Source of the DNA: Chloroflexota bacterium | GTDB lineage: Bacteria; Chloroflexota; Dehalococcoidia; SM23-28-2 | DNA: 22,411 bases | Assembly: GCA_030691665.1 (NCBI GenBank) | Contig: JAUYDU010000193.1 | Span: 1-22,411, forward strand | Reading direction: 5' to 3' | Shown: positions 15,213 through 22,156 of the stretch, piece after piece | Numbering within the stretch: position 1 is the stretch's first letter | Layout of the letters: the number at the start of each line of letters is the position of its first letter | Notes under the pieces: model-generated | What the model was told of the DNA's origin: nothing | The model's database searches: none | Seen by the model: only the letters and a program-made list of their open reading frames with translations | Position numbers and translations under genes: made by a program

Positions 15213-15404
15213 ATGGTCTACGTGGATACCAAGGTGGATACCAAGGCTGATGGCCGCGCCGTGGCCCGCGAGGACGGCGACAGCGTCCTCGAGCGCCGCG
15301 GGCAGGCGCTGATTCTTTATCGCCTCCAGTGTGCGCGCACGGCCAACGGCCTGTCCCACTACTACATGTACGGAGACGTTCCACCGGGGGAGACCCTCCT
15401 TTAG
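15213..15404 (+). CDS. cbpA: CbpA-type modified-peptide precursor (63 residues)
   Basis: This 63-residue peptide is the probable substrate of the radical SAM enzyme encoded next. An ideal ribosome site, AGGAGG (15201-15206), lies six bases before ATG 15213; GTG 15210 is also in frame. Residues 1-30 are charged and leader-like, with the repeat VDTKVDTK at 4-11. Residues 31-36 are hydrophobic. The C-terminal part has the only cysteine, Cys40, in CARTANGLSHYYMYGDVPPG, with Tyr50, Tyr51 and Tyr53. Modification most plausibly falls in this C-terminal half. There is no signal peptide, membrane segment, or double-Gly leader site. Assignment rests on size, position before a SPASM enzyme, the B12 riboswitch, and my memory of the CbpA/CbpB model families, which I could not check. 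The chemistry and function of the product are unknown. Confidence 0.72.
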   Translation: MVYVDTKVDTKADGRAVAREDGDSVLERRGQALILYRLQCARTANGLSHYYMYGDVPPGETLL

Positions 15405-15417
15405 ATTCTGAGAGCCG

Positions 15418-15445
15418 GGGAGGCTGGAGCCGCCTCCAGCCTCCT
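15418..15445 (+). promoter_or_regulatory. Intercistronic hairpin between cbpA and cbpB
   Basis: GGAGGCTGGAG (15419-15429) pairs perfectly with CTCCAGCCTCC (15434-15444) around a CCGC tetraloop, and one more wobble pair extends it. No U-tract follows, so it is more likely an mRNA-stabilising or partial-attenuation element than a full terminator. It would suit producing more precursor peptide than enzyme. Confidence 0.6.
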
Positions 15446-15480
15446 CTACCCACGAAGCAAGGAAAGAGAGGGGTTCAGCT

Positions 15481-16833
15481 ATGGACTGGACTGCTGCCGA
15501 CGATCGGTCCCTGAACGTTTACACGCTGGACGACCGATGGGACGTCCTTCTGGACCCTGAGCGCGTTTTCTGGGCGCTGGCGGCCAGAGACGATGCCGGA
15601 GCGAGGGCCGAGGCCGTGGCGGTACACTCGCGCGTGGGGGAAGGCCTGGAAGCCCGGCTGAGAGAGTTCCGGTTCGGGACCCATCTGACCGCGCTTTACG
15701 TGAACCCGAACGATGCTTGCCACGCCGACTGCCGCTATTGCTATATCCCCCCTGAGGTCCGGCGCAAGGGGCCGCGAATGGACAGGAAACAGCTTGAGGC
15801 CGTGCTGGAGAAGGCCGAAGCCTTCTTCAGCCGGCAGGGCCTCGCCGGGCGCAAGCCGGTCATCATCTTCCACGGCAGCGAGCCGCTGGTGGTGAAAGAC
15901 CTCGTCTTCTGGGCTATCCGAGAATACAGCAACACCTTCGCCTTCGGCCTCCAGACGGACGGGACTCTCCTTGACGACGAAGACGTCCTGTTCCTCAAGG
16001 AGAGGCATGTCAGCGTGGGCATCTCCCTCGATTCACATGACCCCGAGGTCCATTGCTATCTGCGCCGGGCACCGGGAGGGAAGAGGGCCTTTAAAAGGAT
16101 CGTGCGGGCCATCGAGGGCTTTGATGGGTACCTGGGCCTCAACGTGGTGACTACGGTTACTCACCACAACGTGGAGGGCCTCGCTGACCTGGTCAGCTTC
16201 CTGCACGAGCGGAAGGTCCCGGTCGTGATGCTGAACCCGGTACGGGTCACCCAGCCGTACGCCCGTTCCTTCCAGCCGGACTGTAGCGTGTTGCTGCACG
16301 CCTTCACCCAAGCAGTTCGCCGGGCCCTGGACCTCTCGGAGCGGTCCGGACGTCCGATACTGATTGGAAACTTTTCGAACCTCGTACTGGGCATCGTGGC
16401 CCCCGAGGGTCGGCGGCTGATGTGCGACATCTCCCCCTGCGGGGGTGGCCGCTGCTTCCTCAGCATAACGGCGAGCGGTGAGATGGTCCCGTGCGGCGAG
16501 TTCCAGGGGCTGGCGGGCTTTTCCGGCGGGAACGTCTTTCGCGACAGCATCGAGGAGGCGGTAGGCTCGACGCCCTTCCAGCAGGTGCGGGACCGGGTGG
16601 TGGAGCGGATCGAGGAGTGCAGAGGCTGCGCCGTCCGCCACATCTGCGGCGCCCCTTGCCCTGCCGAGGCGCAGGGGCTCGCCGGAAACATGCTGCGCCC
16701 CTCCCCCTACTGCGACTTCTACCGGGGAATCATCGCGCTGGCGTTTCAACTCATCGCGGAGGGAAAGGTCCACCACTTCTTGCGGAAGGCGGCTCTCAAA
16801 GACCTGCGCGTCGACTATTGCGTGGTGCGCTGA
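15481..16833 (+). CDS. cbpB: Peptide-modifying radical SAM/SPASM enzyme, CbpB-type
   Basis: This 450-residue enzyme probably installs a radical-based modification on the CbpA peptide. Residues 1-70 are an N-terminal segment without recognised motifs. The radical SAM cluster motif is CHADCRYC (Cys80, Cys84, Cys87), followed by FHGSEPLV, a variant of the family GGEP motif, and VSVGISLDSHDPEVH. A cysteine-rich SPASM-like C-terminus carries Cys315, 320, 325, 338, 380, 383, 389, 393 and 411, enough for two auxiliary [4Fe-4S] clusters. The segment GEMVPCGEF and the series CRGC, ICG, PCP are typical of peptide-modifying members and also of anaerobic sulfatase-maturating enzymes. GAGGGG (15468-15473) precedes ATG 15481. 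The absence of a sulfatase and the small upstream ORF favour a peptide maturase. I recognise it as CbpB-like, unverified. Confidence 0.78.
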   Translation: MDWTAADDRSLNVYTLDDRWDVLLDPERVFWALAARDDAGARAEAVAVHSRVGEGLEARLREFRFGTHLTALYVNPNDACHADCRYCYIPPEVRRKGPRMDRKQLEAVLEKAEAFFSRQGLAGRKPVIIFHGSEPLVVKDLVFWAIREYSNTFAFGLQTDGTLLDDEDVLFLKERHVSVGISLDSHDPEVHCYLRRAPGGKRAFKRIVRAIEGFDGYLGLNVVTTVTHHNVEGLADLVSFLHERKVPVVMLNPVRVTQPYARSFQPDCSVLLHAFTQAVRRALDLSERSGRPILIGNFSNLVLGIVAPEGRRLMCDISPCGGGRCFLSITASGEMVPCGEFQGLAGFSGGNVFRDSIEEAVGSTPFQQVRDRVVERIEECRGCAVRHICGAPCPAEAQGLAGNMLRPSPYCDFYRGIIALAFQLIAEGKVHHFLRKAALKDLRVDYCVVR

Positions 16834-16846
16834 ACTCGAAGACCTT

Positions 16847-16910
16847 CCTCCGGGGACGAGAGGCCGCGTGAACCGCGCTGACGCCTGCTTGCAAACGTGT
16901 CGCCCGGAGG
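16847..16910 (+). promoter_or_regulatory. Inverted repeat in the leader of the ThiC-like gene
   Basis: CCTCCGGG (16847-16854) is perfectly complementary to CCCGGAGG (16903-16910) across a 48-base interval. It could close a structured leader that hides the GGAGG at 16906-16910. It lacks the conserved CTGAGA and AACCTGAT motifs of a TPP riboswitch, and I match it to no other known riboswitch. Confidence 0.3.
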
Positions 16911-16912
16911 GG

Positions 16913-16963
16913 ATGAAAGGGCTGGAAGCCGTAATGGTAGCCTGCGAGGGAGTGGAACTATGA
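16913..16963 (+). CDS. Possible 16-codon leader ORF overlapping the ThiC-like gene start
   Basis: ATG 16913 opens a 16-codon frame ending at TGA 16961-16963, which overlaps the downstream ATG as ATGA. GGAGG lies only two bases before it, a poor spacing. It might couple translation to the next gene, or the match may be chance. No function is claimed. Confidence 0.2.
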   Translation: MKGLEAVMVACEGVEL

Positions 16964-18261
16964 CGCAGTTGGACCTGGCACGGTCTGGGGTCGTCTCCCC
17001 TGCCATGCAAAAAGTGGCCGAGCGAGAAGGGCTTGACCCCGAGCGCATCCGCGAGGGCGTGGCTGAGGGGGCTATCGTTATCCCCGCCAACATCAACCAC
17101 GCCAATCTGGTCCCCTGTGGCGTCGGGCAGGGGCTGCGCACCAAGGTCAACGCTAACCTGGGCACCTCATCCGACTTTCCGGAGACAGCGCCGGAGTTGG
17201 AGAAGCTGCGAGTAGCCCTGGAGGCTAAAGCGGACACCGTCATGGATCTTAGCACCGGGGGCGATATAGATGGCACCCGCCGGGCTATCATCGCCCGTTC
17301 GCCGGTGGCCGTGGGCACCGTACCCATCTACCAGGCGGCTATCGAGGCTATCGACCGGCGTGGGACTATCGTGGACACGGCTGCCGACGACCTGTTTGAG
17401 GTCATAGAGCGCCACGCCAGGGATGGGGTGGACTTCATGACTGTCCACTGCGGCGTGACCCGCCAGTCCATCGAGCGGCTGCGCCGAGAGAGCCGGGTGG
17501 TAGACATAGTTTCCCGAGGCGGCGCCTTCCTCTGCGGCTGGATCCTGCACAACGGGCGGGAGAATCCTCTCTACGAGCAGTATGACCGCCTGCTAGAGAT
17601 AGCCCACCGCTATGACGTCACCCTCAGCCTGGGCGACGGCTTACGCCCGGGAGCCATAGCGGACGCTACAGACCGGGCCCAGATCGAGGAGCTGCTCATC
17701 CTGGGCGAGCTGGTGGAGCGGGCCTGGGCCAGAGGAGTGCAGGTGATGGTTGAGGGCCCGGGCCACGTACCCCTGGATCAGATAGCGACTAACGTGCAAC
17801 TCCAGAAGCGGGTGTGCAGGGGCGCCCCCTTCTATGTGCTGGGCCCCCTGGTGACCGATGTGGGGGCCGGCTACGACCACATCACGGCGGCCATCGGGGG
17901 AGCCATTGCCGCCATGAGCGGAGCCGACTACCTGTGCTCTGTTACGCCAGCCGAGCACCTGGGCCTTCCCACATCCGAGGACGTTCGGGAGGGAGTCATC
18001 GCCACCCGCTTGGCCGGCCACGCCGCCGACCTGGTGAAAGGCGTCAAAGGGGCCTGGGAGTGGGACCTGGCCATGTCCAGGGCCCGCAAAGCCCTGAACT
18101 GGGAGGAAGAGGTCCGCCTGGCCCTGGACCCGGTGAAGGCGGAGCGCTACTACCGGGACCGCAAGGCAGCGACCGTTGAAGGATGTAGCATGTGCGGTGC
18201 CTACTGCGCTATGAAGCTGGTCAGCGAGGCGTTGGGCGCCTCCACCAGGGCCAAGTGCTAG
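16960..18261 (+). CDS. thiC: ThiC-family radical SAM enzyme: phosphomethylpyrimidine synthase or 5-hydroxybenzimidazole synthase (BzaF)
   Basis: This 433-residue enzyme of the ThiC family rearranges aminoimidazole ribotide. ThiC makes hydroxymethylpyrimidine phosphate for thiamin; its paralogue BzaF makes 5-hydroxybenzimidazole, a cobamide lower ligand. Seen motifs: KVNANLGTSSDF, DTVMDLSTGGDID, SPVAVGTVPIYQA, MTVHCGVTR, VVSRGGAFL, HNGRENPLYE, LSLGDGLRPG, MVEGPGHVPLDQI, FYVLGPLVTDV and TPAEHLGLP. The cluster motif is CSMCGAYC (Cys409, 412, 416), CX2CX3C, shorter by one than CX2CX4C of E. coli-type ThiC. Length fits the short ThiC and BzaF forms. No TPP riboswitch precedes it, and it follows a B12-riboswitch unit with cobT in the window, so BzaF is a real alternative. 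I start at ATG 16960 behind a GAGGGAG. The longer frame to 16897 is less likely. Confidence 0.85.
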   Translation: MTQLDLARSGVVSPAMQKVAEREGLDPERIREGVAEGAIVIPANINHANLVPCGVGQGLRTKVNANLGTSSDFPETAPELEKLRVALEAKADTVMDLSTGGDIDGTRRAIIARSPVAVGTVPIYQAAIEAIDRRGTIVDTAADDLFEVIERHARDGVDFMTVHCGVTRQSIERLRRESRVVDIVSRGGAFLCGWILHNGRENPLYEQYDRLLEIAHRYDVTLSLGDGLRPGAIADATDRAQIEELLILGELVERAWARGVQVMVEGPGHVPLDQIATNVQLQKRVCRGAPFYVLGPLVTDVGAGYDHITAAIGGAIAAMSGADYLCSVTPAEHLGLPTSEDVREGVIATRLAGHAADLVKGVKGAWEWDLAMSRARKALNWEEEVRLALDPVKAERYYRDRKAATVEGCSMCGAYCAMKLVSEALGASTRAKC

Positions 18262-18346
18262 CCCAGCAAGTCTCAAAATTGGATATCCACGTCATCACTG
18301 GCCCTAGTCTGGCGCTCAGCCGCGGCCATGTGAAGTTGGCACAGAC

Positions 18347-19432
18347 GTGAAGGAACTGGACTTCAGAGACGGAGGGCTTCTTCCCCTCTGGGAGAAGGTG
18401 AGGAGCGGCGTTCGACTCACCTTCGAGGAAGGGCTGCTCCTCTTCGAGACCGAGGACCTCATCGGCCTGGGAAAGATGGCCAACTACGTAAAGAGGACAC
18501 GGTCAGGAGAGCGAGTGTACTTCGTCGTCAACCGCCACATCAATTACACCAACCTCTGCGTGCTGTCTTGCGGCTTTTGCGATTTTGCCAGAAAGAAGGG
18601 CCTGCCAGGAGCCTACGAGCTGTCCACGGAGGAGGTGCTGGGTCTCGTTGAGCCGGGGATCCGGGAAGTCCACATCGTGGGAGGCCATCACCCGGACTGG
18701 CCTTTTGAACGGTACGTAGAGATGGTGAAGGCCGTCCACCAGCGCTTCCCTCACGTCCAGATCAAAGCCTTCACCGCTGCCGAGATCGACCACATTTCCC
18801 GACGCTGGAAGCTTCCCGTGGAGGAAATCCTGACGAGGCTCAAGGAGGCGGGGTTGAGTTCTATGCCGGGCGGTGGAGCAGAGGTCTTTTCCGACCGGGT
18901 GCGGCGACTCCTCTTCCCTGGCAAGGCCCCGGCCGAGCGCTGGCTCCACATTCACCGCCTGGCCCACTCTCTAGGCATTCCTTCTAACGCGACCCTCCTG
19001 TACGGGCACATCGAGACCTACAGGGAGCGAGTCCAGCACCTCCTGATGCTGCGTGAGCTACAGGATGAGACGAGCGGGTTCCTGGCCTTCATCCCACTGG
19101 CTTACCAGGTGGGGGAGACGAAGCTGGTTCAGCGCCAGGCCTCAGCCCTGGAGGACCTCAAGACGGTCGCCGCCTCCCGGCTCCTTCTGGATAACTTCCC
19201 CCACATCAAGGCCTACTGGGTGATGGTCGGGGAGGCCACGGCCTCTATTGCCCTGAACTTCGGCGCCGACGACATGGACGGCACCATCGGCCAGGAGCGG
19301 ATCGCCCATGCGGCTGGGGCAGAAAGCCCGGCAGGGCTGGCGAGGGAGCGGATCATCCGCCTGATCAAAGACGCCGGGAAGGTCCCGGTGGAAAGGGATG
19401 CGCTGTATCATGTCATCCGTACCTACTCATAG
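18347..19432 (+). CDS. mqnE: Aminofutalosine synthase MqnE
   Basis: This 361-residue radical SAM enzyme joins the MqnA product, 3-[(1-carboxyvinyl)oxy]benzoate, to the adenosyl part of SAM, giving 6-amino-6-deoxyfutalosine in the futalosine route to menaquinone. The cluster motif is CVLSCGFC (Cys71, 75, 78) preceded by NRHINYTNL. The following text, VREVHIVGGHHPDWPF-like in EVHIVGGHHPDWPFE, AFTAAEIDH, SMPGGGAEVF and LYGHIETYRERVQHL, is diagnostic of MqnE rather than its relative MqnC. The C-terminus contains LNFGADDMDGTIGQERI. The best start is GTG 18347; no strong ribosome site is seen. It overlaps the mqnA start by 35 bases. Confidence 0.95.
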   Translation: MKELDFRDGGLLPLWEKVRSGVRLTFEEGLLLFETEDLIGLGKMANYVKRTRSGERVYFVVNRHINYTNLCVLSCGFCDFARKKGLPGAYELSTEEVLGLVEPGIREVHIVGGHHPDWPFERYVEMVKAVHQRFPHVQIKAFTAAEIDHISRRWKLPVEEILTRLKEAGLSSMPGGGAEVFSDRVRRLLFPGKAPAERWLHIHRLAHSLGIPSNATLLYGHIETYRERVQHLLMLRELQDETSGFLAFIPLAYQVGETKLVQRQASALEDLKTVAASRLLLDNFPHIKAYWVMVGEATASIALNFGADDMDGTIGQERIAHAAGAESPAGLARERIIRLIKDAGKVPVERDALYHVIRTYS

Positions 19433-20194
19433 GCCTGCTGAAGCTCCTGGGGCAGGGCTCAGAGTGGGCAGGATCCCTTATCTCAACTCGGAGCCTTTCT
19501 ACCATGGCATGAACGAGGCAGGCATCGTTTTGTGCAGCCAGGTACCCCGGGCTCTGGGGCGTATGGCCGAGCGCGGCGAGGTAGATGCTGCACCCTTGTC
19601 GCTGGTGGACTGCTTTCGACTGGCCGAGAGGTTCGAGCCCTTGGGGGATTTCTGCATAGCGACCAGGTGCGAGACAGGGAGCGTTCTCTTGTTCTCCAAG
19701 AGGCCCCTGGAGGCCCTGGGTGAGGCCACCGTCGCCATCACCGGCGAGACCTCTACCTCCGTCCATCTCCTCAAGGCGCTGCTGAAGCACAAGTATCGGG
19801 TATCCCCCAGGGCGTTCGTCTCCCTGGGGGAGAGTGTGACGCCTTCCTCCTCATTGGCGACGAAGCGTTGCGGCACAGGCGGGGCAATCCGGAGTTCCCT
19901 TATCTATTCGACCTTGGCGTAGAGTGGCACAAGTGGATGGGTCTCCCCTTCGTCTTCGCCCTGTGGGTGGTGAGACGGGATCTTCCGAGTCCGGGCAAGG
20001 AGGCCCTCCAGTCTGTTGTGGCCCAGGGCCTCGCCCGCGGCCTCCAGGCGTTGGACTGCATCGCCCTGATGCGGGTAGACACTGGCCTGAGCCCGCAGGA
20101 GGTGATCGCGTACCTTCAGGGGTATCGGTACGTTCTGGACGCCGAGGAGAGGCGGGCTATAGAGGAATTCCGAGCACTCATGGCGACCTTGTGA
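19398..20194 (+). pseudogene. mqnA: Chorismate dehydratase MqnA, interrupted by a frameshift
   Basis: MqnA removes water from chorismate to give 3-[(1-carboxyvinyl)oxy]benzoate, the first step of the futalosine pathway. The first part, to about 19838, carries LRVGRIPYLNSEPFYHG, VPRALGRMAERGEVDAAPLS and VAITGETSTSVHLLKALL. The reading frame then shifts: continuing in frame gives a nonsense tail that stops at 19922, while the next frame resumes the family sequence DAFLLIGDEALRHRRG and continues through VEWHKWMGLPFVFALWVV to TGA 20194. Adding one base after GTG at 19836-19838 would restore GTG-GAC and a protein of about 265 residues, the usual size. The N-terminal start is uncertain (ATG 19398 or ATG 19410). 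All neighbouring pathway genes are intact, so a sequencing or assembly error is at least as likely as real decay. Confidence 0.88.
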
Positions 20195-21282
20195 GCGAGA
20201 GGGCGAAGGTGCTGAAGGGCGTTCAGGAAAAGGTCATGGCGGGCCAGAGGATTGGGCCTGACGAGGGGCTCTACCTGTTACAGCGGACGGACCTGCTGGA
20301 CCTGGCGTCCCTGGCAAACGCCGTCCGGTTCAGGCTACACCCGGAGAAGGTGGTCACCTTCGTCGTTGACACCAATCCCAATTACACCAACGTGTGCGAG
20401 ACCGGCTGCCTTTTCTGCGCCTTCCACCGAAAACCCACAGACCCCGACGCCTATACCCGCTCTGTGGAGGAGGTCATGGCAAAGATCGAGTGGGCAGCAA
20501 GACAGGGAGCCACCACTGTGCTCCTTCAAGGTGGCCACAATTCGGACCTTCCTCTGGACTATTACCTCGACCTGGTCCGGACGACCCGCCGCAGGTTCCC
20601 TGGGGTGGCTCCTCACTTCTTCTCAGCCACAGAGGTCCGGGAAATGGCCCGGGTGTCGGGGCTCTCGGTGCGGGAGGTGCTGGAAAAGCTGAAGGAGGCG
20701 GGCCAACACACTCTCCCCGGAGGAGGGGCCGAGATCCTGACCGACCGGGTCCGGCGGCGCATAAGCCCCAAGAAGGGCTCGGTAGATGAGTGGGTGGAGG
20801 TCCATAGAGTGGCCCACCAGTTGGGGTACAAGACCACGGCCACCATGATGTACGGCCACCTGGAGACGCCGGAGGACATCGTCCAGCACCTGGAGGTCAT
20901 CCGCCGCCTTCAGGACGAGACCGATGGGTTCACGGCTTTTATCCCTTGGAGCTTCAAGCCAGCCAACACCCGTCTGTGGAAATGGGTGCAGGAGCCCGCT
21001 GGGCCCAACCAGTATCTGCGTATTATCGCCCTGGCCAGGGTCTACTTGGACAATTTCCCCCACATCCAGGCCTCCTGGTTTTCGGAGGGGAAGAAGACGG
21101 GCCAGGTGGCCCTGCATTTTGGGGCCGATGACCTGGGCGGCACCCTCATCGAGGAGAACGTGCACAAGGCAGCCGGCTACGTCAACACCACAACTCTGGA
21201 CGAGGTGCTGCTCCTGATCAGGGAGGCCGGCTTCAGGCCCGCCCAGCGTACAACCCTTTACGAGATGCTCCGGTATTTCTAG
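20191..21282 (+). CDS. mqnC: Cyclic dehypoxanthine futalosine synthase MqnC
   Basis: This 363-residue radical SAM enzyme cyclises dehypoxanthine futalosine to its cyclic form in menaquinone synthesis. The cluster motif is CETGCLFC (Cys69, 73, 76) preceded by VDTNPNYTNV. Further signatures are VLLQGGHNSDLPLDYYLDL, HFFSATEVREMA, HTLPGGGAEILTDRVRR, TATMMYGHLETPEDIVQHL and ALHFGADDLGGTLIEENV. It is a clear paralogue of MqnE two genes upstream. I place the start at GTG 20191, which overlaps the mqnA stop as GTGA. The open frame back to 19924 is a shadow of mqnA. Its coupling to the second half of mqnA suggests that half is still translated, or was recently. Confidence 0.95.
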   Translation: MSERAKVLKGVQEKVMAGQRIGPDEGLYLLQRTDLLDLASLANAVRFRLHPEKVVTFVVDTNPNYTNVCETGCLFCAFHRKPTDPDAYTRSVEEVMAKIEWAARQGATTVLLQGGHNSDLPLDYYLDLVRTTRRRFPGVAPHFFSATEVREMARVSGLSVREVLEKLKEAGQHTLPGGGAEILTDRVRRRISPKKGSVDEWVEVHRVAHQLGYKTTATMMYGHLETPEDIVQHLEVIRRLQDETDGFTAFIPWSFKPANTRLWKWVQEPAGPNQYLRIIALARVYLDNFPHIQASWFSEGKKTGQVALHFGADDLGGTLIEENVHKAAGYVNTTTLDEVLLLIREAGFRPAQRTTLYEMLRYF

Positions 21283-21312
21283 CGAATTCAGGCCCACGAG
21301 GCGACGAAGGTG

Positions 21313-22143
21313 ATGAGGAAAACGTTGCGAATAGGCCACAGCCCCGACGCTGATGACGCCTTCATGTTTTACGCACTGACTGAGGGCCGCGTCCGAGTGG
21401 ACGGCTACGATATCGTTCACGTGATGGAGGACATCGAGTCCCTGAACCGCCGGGCCCTCTGTGGAGAGCTGGAGGTGACGGCCATCTCCGCGGCCGCCTA
21501 CCCCGGCGTGGCTGAGCGCTATCGCGTCATGGCCTCAGGCGCGTCCATGGGACGGGGATATGGCCCCATCGTTGTGAGTAAAGCCCCGGCGGCGCCTCAA
21601 GACCTCAGCGGAAGGCGCATCGCCATCCCCGGCAGACATACGACAGCCTTTCTTCTCTTGCGCCTCCGCCTTGCCGACTTCCAGCCTGTGGAAGTCCCGT
21701 TCGACCGCATCCCACGGGCAGTGTTGGCGGGTGAGGTGGATGCCGGACTCCTGATCCACGAGGGGCAGATCACGTACCAGGCCTTAGGCCTGAGAAACGT
21801 GCTGGACCTCGGAGAGTGGTGGCGCCAGGAAACACGGCTGCCATTGCCACTGGGTCTCGATGTGGTGCGCCGGGACTTGGGAGAGGCTCTTGGACAGAGG
21901 ATCTCGGTGGCGCTTCGGGAGAGCATCGAGTACGCCTTCGCCCACGAAGGGGAGGCCCTGGCTTACGCCATGGGCTACAGCAGGGGCATCACCCTGGAGA
22001 CCTGCCGCAGGTTCGTCCGCATGTATGTCAACGAATACACTATGCAGATGGGCGAGGAAGGACAGCAAGCCCTCAAAACCCTGTACGAGATGGCCTTTCA
22101 AAGAGGATTAATCGCCAGCCAGCCGCCTGTGGACCTTATCTAA
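21313..22143 (+). CDS. mqnD: 1,4-dihydroxy-6-naphthoate synthase MqnD
   Basis: This 276-residue enzyme converts cyclic dehypoxanthine futalosine to 1,4-dihydroxy-6-naphthoate. It has the periplasmic-binding-protein-like fold shared with MqnA. Signature stretches are LRIGHSPDADDAFMFYAL, ELEVTAISAAAYPGV, GASMGRGYGPIVVS, RRIAIPGRHTTAFLLLRL, AGEVDAGLLIHEGQITY and LPLPLGLDVVRRDLG. Length matches the family. ATG 21313 is preferred; GTG 21310 is in frame, and GAGG at 21298-21301 serves either. It lies 30 bases after mqnC. The nucleosidase step (MqnB or MTA/SAH nucleosidase) and the prenylation genes are not in the window. Confidence 0.94.
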   Translation: MRKTLRIGHSPDADDAFMFYALTEGRVRVDGYDIVHVMEDIESLNRRALCGELEVTAISAAAYPGVAERYRVMASGASMGRGYGPIVVSKAPAAPQDLSGRRIAIPGRHTTAFLLLRLRLADFQPVEVPFDRIPRAVLAGEVDAGLLIHEGQITYQALGLRNVLDLGEWWRQETRLPLPLGLDVVRRDLGEALGQRISVALRESIEYAFAHEGEALAYAMGYSRGITLETCRRFVRMYVNEYTMQMGEEGQQALKTLYEMAFQRGLIASQPPVDLI

Positions 22144-22156
22144 CCATATCTAACCA
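22137..22156 (+). repeat. 10-base perfect tandem repeat at the mqnD stop codon
   Basis: TATCTAACCA occurs twice without a gap (22137-22146 and 22147-22156). The first copy contains the mqnD TAA stop. It looks like a small slippage duplication. Confidence 0.6.

Noticed and set aside
15481..16833. Anaerobic sulfatase-maturating enzyme as identity of the SPASM protein
   Set aside because: There is no sulfatase in the window, while a small peptide ORF with an excellent ribosome site sits directly upstream; a peptide maturase fits better.
16834..16959. TPP riboswitch ahead of the ThiC-like gene
   Set aside because: The conserved CTGAGA and AACCTGAT-type elements are absent.
19924..20190. N-terminal extension of mqnC
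   Set aside because: The segment overlaps the second half of mqnA and has no MqnC-like sequence; GTG 20191 overlapping the mqnA stop is far better.
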